From: a virus
Strand: one strand, 5' to 3'
IMG/VR virus record: IMGVR_UViG_3300025133_003349
Coordinates: 1-31,470 of that record
DNA length: 31,470 nucleotides
The position numbers were made by a program, and so were the translations under genes. Below, one piece after another: positions 15,430 to 21,415 of the stretch. The notes under the pieces were generated by a model. That model was not told where the DNA came from, did not search any database, and was given only the letters and a program-made list of their open reading frames with translations. Numbering within the stretch: position 1 is the stretch's first letter; the number at the start of each line of letters is the position of its first letter.

Positions 15430-15587
15430 TAGCTTTTCTCCTCAAATACTAATTTAGTATCGTTGCCAAGTTCACTAGAATAATAAAATTCTAGTTCTTT
15501 TAAACCGTTATTGGTTCTGTTGTAAAAAGTTACCTTTTTATCTTTATCACTTCTATTTAACCTTTCTACTATTTCCTGTATTGTCAT
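15429..15587 (-). CDS. Small hypothetical protein (52 aa)
   Basis: 52 residues (MTIQEIVERLNRSDKDKKVTFYNR...), a short helix followed by likely strands. GGAGAAAGG precedes the start, and TAATG overlaps join it to the genes on both sides. No function can be assigned. Confidence 0.7.
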   Translation of the reverse strand: MTIQEIVERLNRSDKDKKVTFYNRTNNGLKELEFYYSSELGNDTKLVFEEKS

Positions 15588-15841
15588 TAGCCTTTCTCCT
15601 TTAAGTCATCAAGAGCATCTTTCAGTTCATCAATCTGTTGTTGTAATGAATCTAAATCATCTTGAATATCGTAATGTAAATCATTAACTTTCTCACTAAG
15701 CTCCATAGCATGGTCATGGTCATACTTTTGTTGCTGTTGAACATCAAACAAATCATTTTTAATATCAGTAATCACATCTGAATCTTCTACAAGTTCTTGT
15801 ATTGCTTTAATGATTAATTTTATTTCTTTATTTATTTTCAT
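15587..15841 (-). CDS. Small coiled-coil protein
   Basis: 84 residues, almost entirely a heptad-rich acidic coiled coil (KVNDLHYDIQDDLDSLQQQI, DELKDALDDLKEKG). It probably forms an oligomer or binds a partner helix. It overlaps the upstream gene by 4 bases. Unknown function. Confidence 0.72.
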   Translation of the reverse strand: MKINKEIKLIIKAIQELVEDSDVITDIKNDLFDVQQQQKYDHDHAMELSEKVNDLHYDIQDDLDSLQQQIDELKDALDDLKEKG

Positions 15842-16563
15842 ATTACTCTCGCTTCTATTAAGTTATCAATTACAAAGCCAGAATAATCTGTTCTAGCTTT
15901 AGCCTTTGCTTTTAGTCCAACAACTACGTTGTCTTCATCTAAAAATCTCATATCGTGTTCGTCTCCGTCTATAACCTTTAAGCCTTTATAGGCTAAAGGT
16001 ATTTCTTTTCTAAAAACAACTGCTTTATTGTAAGGAACTTGATGAAATAACCCTGCATATTTTTTTGTTGCTTCTGAATAACTCCATGTCAAGTGGTAGT
16101 TTTCTATTCCTTCAACCTTTCTAGTAGGTATTTTAGTGTAATCATAGAACAACACATCAGGGAAATACTCAAAGATATTTTTATCTTTAACCTTGATAGT
16201 CTCCCATTGTATATCTGACGTTCCATTTAATCTTAGAGCAGGTAGCTTTCCTAAATCTTTACACTCTTTTTCAAATTTAAAAATGTCTTTAAATAATTCA
16301 GTCATGAAAGCTCCTTTATCATTTAAAAACATTAAGGTCTTTCTGATTCTAGCTTTCTGAACACTATTATAGAATCCATTTCCTGAAAGATTTAAACAAG
16401 GTTCATGGCACTTAGCAACTGTAGCATAAGGGCATACAGTATTCTTGCCGTCTGCTAAATTATGTGGAGCTAGATAAAGAATTCTACTAAAGTATTTGTC
16501 TTGTATCTTATTGCTCTTATCTACTTTGACACTACCGCTTGATAGTAATTTATATGTTGGCAT
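15838..16563 (-). CDS. Conserved-type phage protein with Cys cluster
   Basis: 241 residues. A compact cysteine cluster near the N-terminus (C44, C52, C56; CPYATVAKCHEPC) precedes a basic helix (KARIRKTLMFL), then LPALRLNGTSDIQWE, DVLFYDYTK, LTWSYSE, KAVVFRKEIP and a closing VIDGDEHDMRF. The order of a Cys site followed by beta/alpha elements with RLNGTSD recalls radical-SAM-like folds seen in other phage proteins, but the canonical CxxxCxxC is absent. It is the largest gene of the early unknown cluster. A metal- or cluster-binding enzyme is a reasonable guess and no more. Confidence 0.72.
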   Translation of the reverse strand: MPTYKLLSSGSVKVDKSNKIQDKYFSRILYLAPHNLADGKNTVCPYATVAKCHEPCLNLSGNGFYNSVQKARIRKTLMFLNDKGAFMTELFKDIFKFEKECKDLGKLPALRLNGTSDIQWETIKVKDKNIFEYFPDVLFYDYTKIPTRKVEGIENYHLTWSYSEATKKYAGLFHQVPYNKAVVFRKEIPLAYKGLKVIDGDEHDMRFLDEDNVVVGLKAKAKARTDYSGFVIDNLIEARVI

Positions 16564-16756
16564 AATTTTTCCTTAAACTCTGAATTTGATATTTAGTAGG
16601 CTCATAAGTTTGTCTGTATGGTGTAACAGAAACTAACTTAAAACCTTTTTTATGAATCTCAAATATATCTTCTTTGTGAGAATAGTTCTCTAAGTATCTG
16701 TATTTGTTATCTTTTAAATATCTCTTAGCACTCTCTAGTGTATTGAATATTTTCAT
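16550..16756 (-). CDS. Small hypothetical early protein
   Basis: 68 residues (MKIFNTLESAKRYLKDNKYR...), basic and aromatic-rich. No family recognised. It is the first gene after a strong promoter at 16785-16814. The 3' end overlaps the Cys-cluster gene by 14 bases, so that promoter probably drives both. Confidence 0.68.
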   Translation of the reverse strand: MKIFNTLESAKRYLKDNKYRYLENYSHKEDIFEIHKKGFKLVSVTPYRQTYEPTKYQIQSLRKNYANI

Positions 16757-16777
16757 ATTAATTCCATTCGTTTCTTG

Positions 16778-16814
16778 TTGGGGTATTATACGCTCAACCC
16801 CAAAGTGAGGTCAA
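16778..16814 (-). promoter_or_regulatory. Strong early sigma70 promoter, module copy 1
   Basis: On the minus strand, TTGACC (16809-16814) and TATAAT (16785-16790) are 18 bases apart. TTGGGG (16778-16783) and CCCCAA (16798-16803) form an inverted repeat bracketing the -10, a possible operator. Flanking sequence is shared with the promoter at 17357-17385. Confidence 0.8.
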
Positions 16815-16833
16815 GCGTAAATAACAAGTAAGA

Positions 16834-17286
16834 CTATATAACTCTTTTTAAGAATCTTCTAAAGAGAGAACTGTCGTAACCTCTATTAAGTTTTAAAGCC
16901 TTGAAAGAACTTTCAATATCTCTATTAAAATTAGGATTAGTTTTGTAAGTATTAGGTACTCTTAAGATAGTCATTGTAGGATTTGTTTCTCCTGCTTTAA
17001 TTTTCTCATTAAACCTAACTTCGTCTTCAATAAAACCTGTCCTAAGATTTTTAGGTAAGATTTCATTAAGACTAACTTTACCATAGCTATGTACTCTGAA
17101 AGATGTTCCGTCTTTTGTTTCGTATCTTTCTTTATACTTTCTAACTTTAATCATAGAGATTCCTTCATCATTACCTCTATTCCATAATTGCTGTAGCTCT
17201 ATTGGAGCTTGAGTTATAGGTAAAGTAGTATTAGAACCTCGTCTACTGTATTCTAGCACAGTAGAAGCTAATTGTTTATTGGTCAT
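16834..17286 (-). CDS. Basic hypothetical early protein
   Basis: 150 residues, strongly basic (SMIKVRKYKERYETKDG, LFRRFLKRVI). No family recognised. It is a single-gene unit with its own promoter (17357-17385), a leader carrying a hairpin, and a weak GGAA ribosome site. Early position and basic charge fit a host-takeover or nucleic-acid-binding role, but this is conjecture. Confidence 0.7.
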   Translation of the reverse strand: MTNKQLASTVLEYSRRGSNTTLPITQAPIELQQLWNRGNDEGISMIKVRKYKERYETKDGTSFRVHSYGKVSLNEILPKNLRTGFIEDEVRFNEKIKAGETNPTMTILRVPNTYKTNPNFNRDIESSFKALKLNRGYDSSLFRRFLKRVI

Positions 17287-17304
17287 ATCTTATATTCCAA
17301 TTGT

Positions 17305-17331
17305 TGAGTTTAAATAAAAGTGGTAAACTCA
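17305..17331 (-). promoter_or_regulatory. Leader hairpin upstream of the basic early gene
   Basis: An 8-bp perfect inverted repeat TGAGTTTA / TAAACTCA with an 11-base loop lies in the predicted 5' leader, between the promoter and the start codon. It could modulate transcript stability or translation. Confidence 0.45.
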
Positions 17332-17356
17332 TTCCACTATTCGTTTCTTGTTGAGT

Positions 17357-17385
17357 ATTCTACACTTGACCATTTGCACAGTCAA
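17357..17385 (-). promoter_or_regulatory. Strong early sigma70 promoter, module copy 2
   Basis: On the minus strand, TTGACT (17380-17385) and TAGAAT (17357-17362) are 17 bases apart. A 22-base block at the -35 (17381-17402) and a 15-base block in the leader (17339-17353) repeat those of copy 1 (16810-16831 and 16766-16780). CTTGAC / GTCAAG (17365-17370 and 17381-17386) also form an inverted repeat. Confidence 0.75.
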
Positions 17386-17406
17386 GCGTAAGTAACAAGT
17401 AATACT

Positions 17407-17760
17407 TTATCTCCAAGTTAAATGTTTTCTATTAAGTAAAACATCTAATGGATTGCTGTCAAAACCATAATCAGTCCACCAACCTTTAGGCTTAATATTA
17501 TTATTAAGTTTTAAAGTATTGCTTAGTGCTGATTCTCTCCATTCTCTGAAGGCTAAAGTTTTATATTTATCTAAAGCTATTCTTGCTCTATGATTATTGG
17601 AGCGTAGCATAACCCATTTACGACCAATCTTAATAGTATAAAGTCTATAACCATATTTACCACACATAAAAGTTTTAAAATGGTCTGACATTTGTGGATT
17701 TAATAATCTTTCTTGTCTTTCTAAGCTAATAGGGTTTAATAAGTTTTCAATGGGTTTCAT
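17407..17760 (-). CDS. Basic hypothetical early protein
   Basis: 117 residues, basic (YRLYTIKIGRKWVMLRSNNH, then a Trp-rich GWWTDYGF). No family recognised. Its start overlaps the gene upstream by 14 bases, so both probably derive from the promoter at 18053-18081. Confidence 0.68.
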   Translation of the reverse strand: MKPIENLLNPISLERQERLLNPQMSDHFKTFMCGKYGYRLYTIKIGRKWVMLRSNNHRARIALDKYKTLAFREWRESALSNTLKLNNNIKPKGWWTDYGFDSNPLDVLLNRKHLTWR

Positions 17761-17998
17761 GTGTTGCCTCTCTAACTTTTCTTAAAATTTGACATAAAGC
17801 TTTACGTTTTAATCCATAAGTTGTTTCATCTTCTGACACATAAAAATCTGCATCATTACATAAAATTCTATGAGCATTATCATCACTCTCCACTTTATCT
17901 CTATTAACATCTGTATAAATATTAAAATTATACAACCCTTTGCTAGTGTTGAACACTTGAACAACAACATCATTATTAAAATATAATGTTTTTAACAT
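17747..17998 (-). CDS. First leftward early gene, hypothetical
   Basis: 83 residues from the ATG at 17998, which follows a perfect GGAGG at 6 bases; upstream extension to a TTG at 18034 is less likely. It looks like a small alpha/beta protein (KTLYFNNDVVVQVFNTSKGL). No family recognised. As the first gene after the early promoter it should be among the earliest expressed. Confidence 0.72.
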   Translation of the reverse strand: MLKTLYFNNDVVVQVFNTSKGLYNFNIYTDVNRDKVESDDNAHRILCNDADFYVSEDETTYGLKRKALCQILRKVREATHETH

Positions 17999-18052
17999 AA
18001 TAAACCTCCGTAGGTTTGTTTTAACTCCGCACAATTGCGTTGTTTGTTGAGC

Positions 18053-18081
18053 ATTTTAGCGACTGAAGTTTTTGGTGTCAA
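18053..18081 (-). promoter_or_regulatory. Leftward early sigma70 promoter
   Basis: On the minus strand, TTGACA (18076-18081) and TAAAAT (18053-18058) are 17 bases apart. The downstream leader shares a TCAACAA core with the promoters at 16785 and 17357. It should start transcription near 18046, ahead of the GGAGG at about 18004-18008. Confidence 0.8.
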
Positions 18082-18459
18082 GCGAAATCGCACGCGCGTG
18101 ATTATATTTATAATAAGTTTTCTCTTGCTATCAATCCTTGCAATCTTTAAAAATAATTGTTATAATGCCTTGCAATCCTTAATTTTAAAGTAAGAAAATG
18201 TTTATAAGTAATGGTGTGTTGGTGTAGTAACACAGTAACTTGGTGTGTTAGAAGAGTAACACACTAAAACAACGACAGAAAAAAAATAATTGTTGACAGA
18301 TTAAAATTTTTCTGAATGAGAAAAAATCTTTTTGTAGACAGACTGAAAAAATTATGCTTGCGATAAAAAAATATTTCTAGGTGTTTGTAGTTGTTGGGTG
18401 TATTTTATGGCTCAAGCGTTGAAAATGGTTTCAGCGTAATAACTTAAAAAGGATATAAA
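18082..18459. other. Divergent early control region without genes
   Basis: About 380 bases with no convincing gene. It contains a 10-bp GC palindrome CACGCGCGTG (18091-18100) in otherwise AT-rich DNA. Two copies of CCTTGCAATCYTTAA lie at 18136-18150 and 18168-18182. Two imperfect 29-bp tandem repeats begin GGTGTGTT at 18213 and 18242; the second contains a perfect 8-bp inverted repeat (18243-18264). An A/T-rich stretch follows (about 18273-18370). The layout fits an early transcription switch and possibly a replication origin. Very short frames here (under 20 codons) look random. Confidence 0.6.
18138..18166 (+). promoter_or_regulatory. Rightward early promoter
   Basis: TTGCAA (18138-18143) and TATAAT (18161-18166) are 17 bases apart. 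The direct repeats CCTTGCAATCTTTAA and CCTTGCAATCCTTAA overlap the -35 and lie just after the -10, like operators. It would serve the small genes from 18460. Confidence 0.6.
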
Positions 18460-18801
18460 ATGGTTAATAAAACTAAAAAAACTTTTCAAGAATGGGTGGC
18501 TTCTAGCAAGGAACAATTAGAAGCTTTACAACAACAATCAAAAGGGGAGCAAAACGAAAAGATTGCTTGGGGAGAGGTTAAAAGCCTTACTACGCATCTA
18601 TGCAGTAAGGAAATAAAAAATAGACCTAAAGAAGCCGTTTACAATCGCGTATCAGCTTTTCTTTACAATGAAGTAAACAAAGGAAAAGGCTTTACTAAAT
18701 TGCAGGTACTCAAAATAAAATCTTCCGAGACCTTCCCAAAAACTTTTGAAAAGAAATTTTTACAAAGTTTCAAGCAATGGGAAAGTGAAAACTTAGTATG
18801 A
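18460..18801 (+). CDS. Hypothetical rightward early protein
   Basis: 113 residues, basic and helical (KTFQEWVASSKEQLEALQQQ at the start). No family recognised. AAGGAT lies ahead of the start. It overlaps the next gene by 4 bases (ATGA). Position next to the control region suggests early expression; a DNA-binding regulator is possible but no helix-turn-helix is evident. Confidence 0.7.
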   Translation: MVNKTKKTFQEWVASSKEQLEALQQQSKGEQNEKIAWGEVKSLTTHLCSKEIKNRPKEAVYNRVSAFLYNEVNKGKGFTKLQVLKIKSSETFPKTFEKKFLQSFKQWESENLV

Positions 18802-19019
18802 GTATTTCACTTAAACATCTAGCTACTTCTATTCAAGAGGATTTAAGGCTGCAACGCCTAAGCGGGAAAGAAACTTTTATTCGCTTAATGTTTGAAGAGA
18901 ACTGCAAGGAAAGACTTGCAAATAATCTAGAGCCTTATTCTTGCATAGAGGAGTATATGAATAGAAATGAAAATTTTGTAATTCACCTTTACAGAAGAAA
19001 AGGCGGAATATTTAGTTAA
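18798..19019 (+). CDS. Small hypothetical protein
   Basis: 73 residues, helical and basic (HLATSIQEDLRLQRLSGKET, FVIHLYRRKGG). Coupled to the preceding gene by an ATGA overlap; a weak terminator follows. No family recognised. Confidence 0.68.
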   Translation: MSISLKHLATSIQEDLRLQRLSGKETFIRLMFEENCKERLANNLEPYSCIEEYMNRNENFVIHLYRRKGGIFS

Positions 19020-19029
19020 AAAACTATAG

Positions 19030-19061
19030 AGGGGTGAGTCTAATAAATTTGCCCCTTTTTT
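19030..19061 (+). terminator. Possible Rho-independent terminator
   Basis: AGGGG (19030-19034) pairs with CCCCT (19052-19056) across a 17-base loop and is followed by T residues to 19061. The short stem and long loop make it weak. It runs to 4 bases before the next start codon, so it may also control that gene. Confidence 0.5.
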
Positions 19062-19064
19062 ATT

Positions 19065-19346
19065 ATGAAAAAAGATAAAAACAATGTGATTAATTTAAGC
19101 AATCAAAAACTAAAAAAAAGTATTAAAAGCTTAAAATATATTAAAAGTAAAACTGTTGGCGTTGAATTAACTATTGATGCTCTTAGTAATGAACTCTCTC
19201 ACATGATAGACGGGGTTATGATTATTGAAGAGGTAATTTCTAAAGAAGGTCTAATTGAATTTGATATAACAGAAATTAGTAAAGTTATAGATTTATTGGA
19301 TGATGCTGAATATCTTTTAAGAGCACAGATTCTAAAAAAAGAATAA
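19065..19346 (+). CDS. Small helical hypothetical protein
   Basis: 93 residues. A Lys-rich helical N-terminus (LSNQKLKKSIKSLKYIKS) precedes an acidic helical part (IDLLDDAEYLLRAQI). No ribosome binding site is visible: the bases before the ATG are the T-tract of a putative terminator. Two tandem terminators follow. The family is unknown. Confidence 0.62.
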   Translation: MKKDKNNVINLSNQKLKKSIKSLKYIKSKTVGVELTIDALSNELSHMIDGVMIIEEVISKEGLIEFDITEISKVIDLLDDAEYLLRAQILKKE

Positions 19347-19361
19347 AGTTTAAAAATAAAA

Positions 19362-19390
19362 ATCTAAGAACCCCAACTTAGATATTTTTT
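19362..19390 (+). terminator. Terminator, first of a tandem pair
   Basis: ATCTAAG pairs with CTTAGAT across an 8-base loop and is followed by ATTTTTT. It directly abuts a second terminator. Confidence 0.75.
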
Positions 19391-19418
19391 AAGGGTAGTT
19401 AAAAGCTACCCTTTTTTT
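19391..19418 (+). terminator. Terminator, second of a tandem pair
   Basis: AAGGGTAG pairs with CTACCCTT across a 7-base loop and runs into seven T residues. A strong intrinsic terminator insulating the upstream early genes. Confidence 0.88.
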
Positions 19419-19480
19419 ACTTGTAGATAATTTAAAAATGTTATTTAATAGATTTACTTTTTAAATATAGGAGATAAAAA

Positions 19481-19669
19481 ATGGAAGATATAAGAGTTAA
19501 GTTACCTAATACAAACGAGTTCAAGACAGCGTTTAATAACTTTTGGATAGCTAACCCACATTTAAAGAATGAGCCAATTATGTACATGTGCTCATCTAAA
19601 GGTTATGACTATTTCAAGCACTCAACAACTAGAGAGAATTACAAAGCTATAGAAAAAGTTAATTCTTAA
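19481..19669 (+). CDS. Small hypothetical protein
   Basis: 62 residues (MEDIRVKLPNTNEFKTAFNN...), with aromatic and Cys residues in the middle (IMYMCSSKGYDYF). AGGAGA lies ahead of the start at good spacing. It is flanked on both sides by strong terminators and no promoter is obvious, so it may depend on read-through. Unknown family. Confidence 0.68.
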   Translation: MEDIRVKLPNTNEFKTAFNNFWIANPHLKNEPIMYMCSSKGYDYFKHSTTRENYKAIEKVNS

Positions 19670-19687
19670 CAAATAAAACTAATTAAG

Positions 19688-19715
19688 AAGGGTACTTTAA
19701 TCAGTACCCTTTTTT
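19688..19715 (+). terminator. Strong Rho-independent terminator
   Basis: AAGGGTACT pairs perfectly with AGTACCCTT across a 6-base loop, followed by T residues. It ends the small-gene block and separates it from the gene-free region before the terminase. Confidence 0.9.
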
Positions 19716-20292
19716 ATGTCTGGAAGGTTTTTGTAGGTCTCTGGTAACTAGAAAGCCCATAAATGCGATTTAAGCCCTCTAAAGTCTCTTACCCCTTACT
19801 AGACCATTAGAAATCTGTAAAAGTCTCTCTAAGGGATTGTTAAGGCTATAGAAACGTACTTAACTCTTAGATGTTAAACCCCTATATCAGACGTTGATTA
19901 TTTTCATTTATTCTAGGTAAACTTCATAAACTCTATAAATCTATCTAGGTTTTGGTCTGTTTCTTTGTAAATCTTTAAAGTTTTTAGAAACTTTTGAAGC
20001 TTTTAAAGTCTGTATAAATTTTAATCACTTATTAAGTTTAATTTGTAGATTTATAGAGTCTTTAAAGTACTGTATAAATGTATAGTATTTACAAAGTCTT
20101 TAAAATGTGATAGGGGCGCAGGACACCCTACCCACCCTACCCCTATATATGCACAATCTCATACATTTCTAAGAGTTTTGAATGTTAAGTAGGGTTGGTC
20201 GGGGGTATGTGGAACTTCTAAGTCTAGGAAGTCTTTAGATAACTATATAGGGGCTTTACTGGTGTTACTATGACCGGGCATAGTTAACTATT
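19716..20292. other. Gene-free, repeat-bearing region upstream of terminase: candidate packaging site / noncoding RNA locus
   Basis: No frame above about 20 codons looks coding on either strand. AAAGTCT occurs at 19781, 19820, 20005 and 20093, with near copies at 20056, 20220 and 20229. CTSTATAAAT occurs at 19931, 20010 and 20070; the last two lie in a longer shared block TTTAAAGT(A)CTGTATAAAT. A GC-rich patch with CCCTACCC twice lies at 20111-20143. CCCCTATATA (20141-20150) is complementary to TATATAGGGG (near 20244-20253). Its place just before the small terminase fits a cos or pac site. A consensus leftward promoter at its right edge would also transcribe it as a noncoding RNA. Confidence 0.55.
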
Positions 20293-20321
20293 ATTATACA
20301 GTTAAAACCTGTTTTTGTCAA
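20293..20321 (-). promoter_or_regulatory. Perfect consensus leftward sigma70 promoter
   Basis: On the minus strand, TTGACA (20316-20321) and TATAAT (20293-20298) are exactly 17 bases apart. It points into the gene-free region, where it has no coding gene to serve, and lies back to back with the terminase promoter. Confidence 0.85.
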
Positions 20322-20349
20322 GTAATATTTAATTTATTTTCATATAAGC

Positions 20350-20378
20350 TTGACAGAATCCAAAATAGCCTATATAAT
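20350..20378 (+). promoter_or_regulatory. Perfect consensus rightward promoter of the packaging/structural operon
   Basis: TTGACA (20350-20355) and TATAAT (20373-20378) are exactly 17 bases apart. The predicted transcript start is near 20385, only about 3 bases before the small-terminase ATG, so the message would be essentially leaderless. Confidence 0.9.
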
Positions 20379-20387
20379 AGATAGCAT

Positions 20388-20810
20388 ATGAACTTACCCA
20401 GTAATTCAAAGAGGAGTCTAACAGTAAAACAACAAGACTTCCTCAATAACTTAATCGAAACAAAAGGAAATTTAAAGCTTTCAGCCGAACTTGCAGGCTA
20501 TGCAGGAAATCACTACCAAGTAATAAATAGTCTTAGACAAGAAATAGTGGATTTAGCCGAGACAGTCCTCGCAAGGGAAGCACCTAAAGCAGCCTTTAAG
20601 CTCGTAGAAGTTATGGAGAGCGAGACAGCAGTACCGCAAGCTAATACAAAGCTTCAGGCTGCTCAGACAATCCTAGATAGGGTTGGGGTTTCTAAAACAG
20701 AACGATTAGATATTAATCAAAATGTTAATGGAGGTATATTCATACTGCCCGAAAAGCAATTAATAGATATTAAAGAAGAAGACTACGAAGATGTTAGTCC
20801 ATCACAGTAG
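20388..20810 (+). CDS. terS: Terminase small subunit
   Basis: 140 residues with the familiar small-terminase pattern: LTVKQQDFLNNLIETKGN, then AAELAGYA-type helix-turn-helix, a central helical oligomerisation part (EIVDLAETVLAREAPKAAFKL), AAQTILDRVGVSKTERL and an acidic tail. Small terminases recognise the packaging site and recruit the large subunit, and the repeat-bearing region just upstream is its likely target. No ribosome site is present, in line with a near-leaderless transcript. It is the first gene of the rightward operon. Confidence 0.87.
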   Translation: MNLPSNSKRSLTVKQQDFLNNLIETKGNLKLSAELAGYAGNHYQVINSLRQEIVDLAETVLAREAPKAAFKLVEVMESETAVPQANTKLQAAQTILDRVGVSKTERLDINQNVNGGIFILPEKQLIDIKEEDYEDVSPSQ

Positions 20811-20817
20811 ACCAACA

Positions 20818-21030
20818 ATGAAGATATTTCTAACTGAATACCATCTAGATGATAAAGTCTATGCAGGAGTAAACATCTTTGCTTTAGATGATTATGAAGC
20901 AGAACTTATTGCTAAAGAGCAAGGAGTAACTATTGTAGGTGAAATCACAGGAATAGCATTCAAACCAGAGTTTGAAGACTACTTAAAAGAAGTAGATAAA
21001 ATATATATAGAAGAGAAGATATTGCATTAA
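20818..21030 (+). CDS. Small hypothetical protein
   Basis: 70 residues from the ATG at 20818; a longer frame from 20791 overlaps the small terminase and begins with a less protein-like stretch. Acidic alpha/beta pattern (KIFLTEYHLDDKVYAGVNIF, DDYEAELIAKEQGVTIVGEI). No family recognised. TAATG overlap with the next gene. Confidence 0.68.
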   Translation: MKIFLTEYHLDDKVYAGVNIFALDDYEAELIAKEQGVTIVGEITGIAFKPEFEDYLKEVDKIYIEEKILH

Positions 21031-21206
21031 TGACTAAGAAAGCAACACAGATAGGAACAGACGAAAAGCCTTATACATTTAAATCACCCATATATAAGAA
21101 TACACACGGAAGTAAAGGAGCAAATCCAAGACCCGGCTTCTATTCTAAGCAGTATAAAGATAATTGGGAAAAGATTTTTGGTGCTAAGGATAAAGAAAAT
21201 AAATAG
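21030..21206 (+). CDS. Small basic protein (58 aa)
   Basis: 58 residues, rich in Lys, Tyr, Gly and Pro (YTFKSPIYKNTHGSKGANPR, PGFYSKQYKDNWEKIF). Start overlaps the upstream stop (TAATG). Looks largely disordered. Unknown function in the packaging region. Confidence 0.68.
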   Translation: MTKKATQIGTDEKPYTFKSPIYKNTHGSKGANPRPGFYSKQYKDNWEKIFGAKDKENK

Positions 21207-21214
21207 GAGATAAA

Positions 21215-21337
21215 ATGGATATATTAATAATATTAGTTGTTATAGTAGTTGTTGGTGCATTAGTACTTAAAAAGTCTAAGCCTGATACATATAACAGCCT
21301 TAAAGATAAAGTACTTAGTTTAATTAAGACTAAGTAA
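21215..21337 (+). CDS. Single-pass small membrane protein (40 aa)
   Basis: 40 residues: a membrane helix (ILIILVVIVVVGALVL) followed by a basic tail (KKSKPDTYNSLKDKVL). AGGAG precedes the ATG at 5-base spacing. Small membrane proteins next to terminase genes are holins or spanins in T7-like phages, so a lysis role is possible, but size and sequence do not prove it. Confidence 0.68.
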   Translation: MDILIILVVIVVVGALVLKKSKPDTYNSLKDKVLSLIKTK

Positions 21338-21342
21338 TGACC

Positions 21343-21378
21343 CTAGAACAAATACTAGTATTGTTTGTTATGTTCTAG
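21343..21378. repeat. Nested palindrome ahead of the large terminase
   Basis: CTAGAACA (21343-21350) and TGTTCTAG (21371-21378) form a perfect 8-bp inverted repeat enclosing a perfect 12-bp palindrome AATACTAGTATT (21351-21362). It lies 38 bases before the large-terminase ATG, which has only a weak ribosome site. Confidence 0.65.
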
Positions 21379-21415
21379 TTATTGTTTTGAGTTTTTATCA
21401 TAGAAAAAGTAAACA

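Noticed and set aside
18034-18034. TTG start extending the first leftward early gene
   Set aside because: The ATG at 17998 has a perfect GGAGG at ideal spacing, and the extension lies in the promoter leader.
18167-18459. Very short frames (9-18 codons) in the early leader, including one rich in Cys/Trp from about 18212
   Set aside because: No ribosome binding sites, and the amino-acid composition follows the repeat DNA; kept only as part of the control region.
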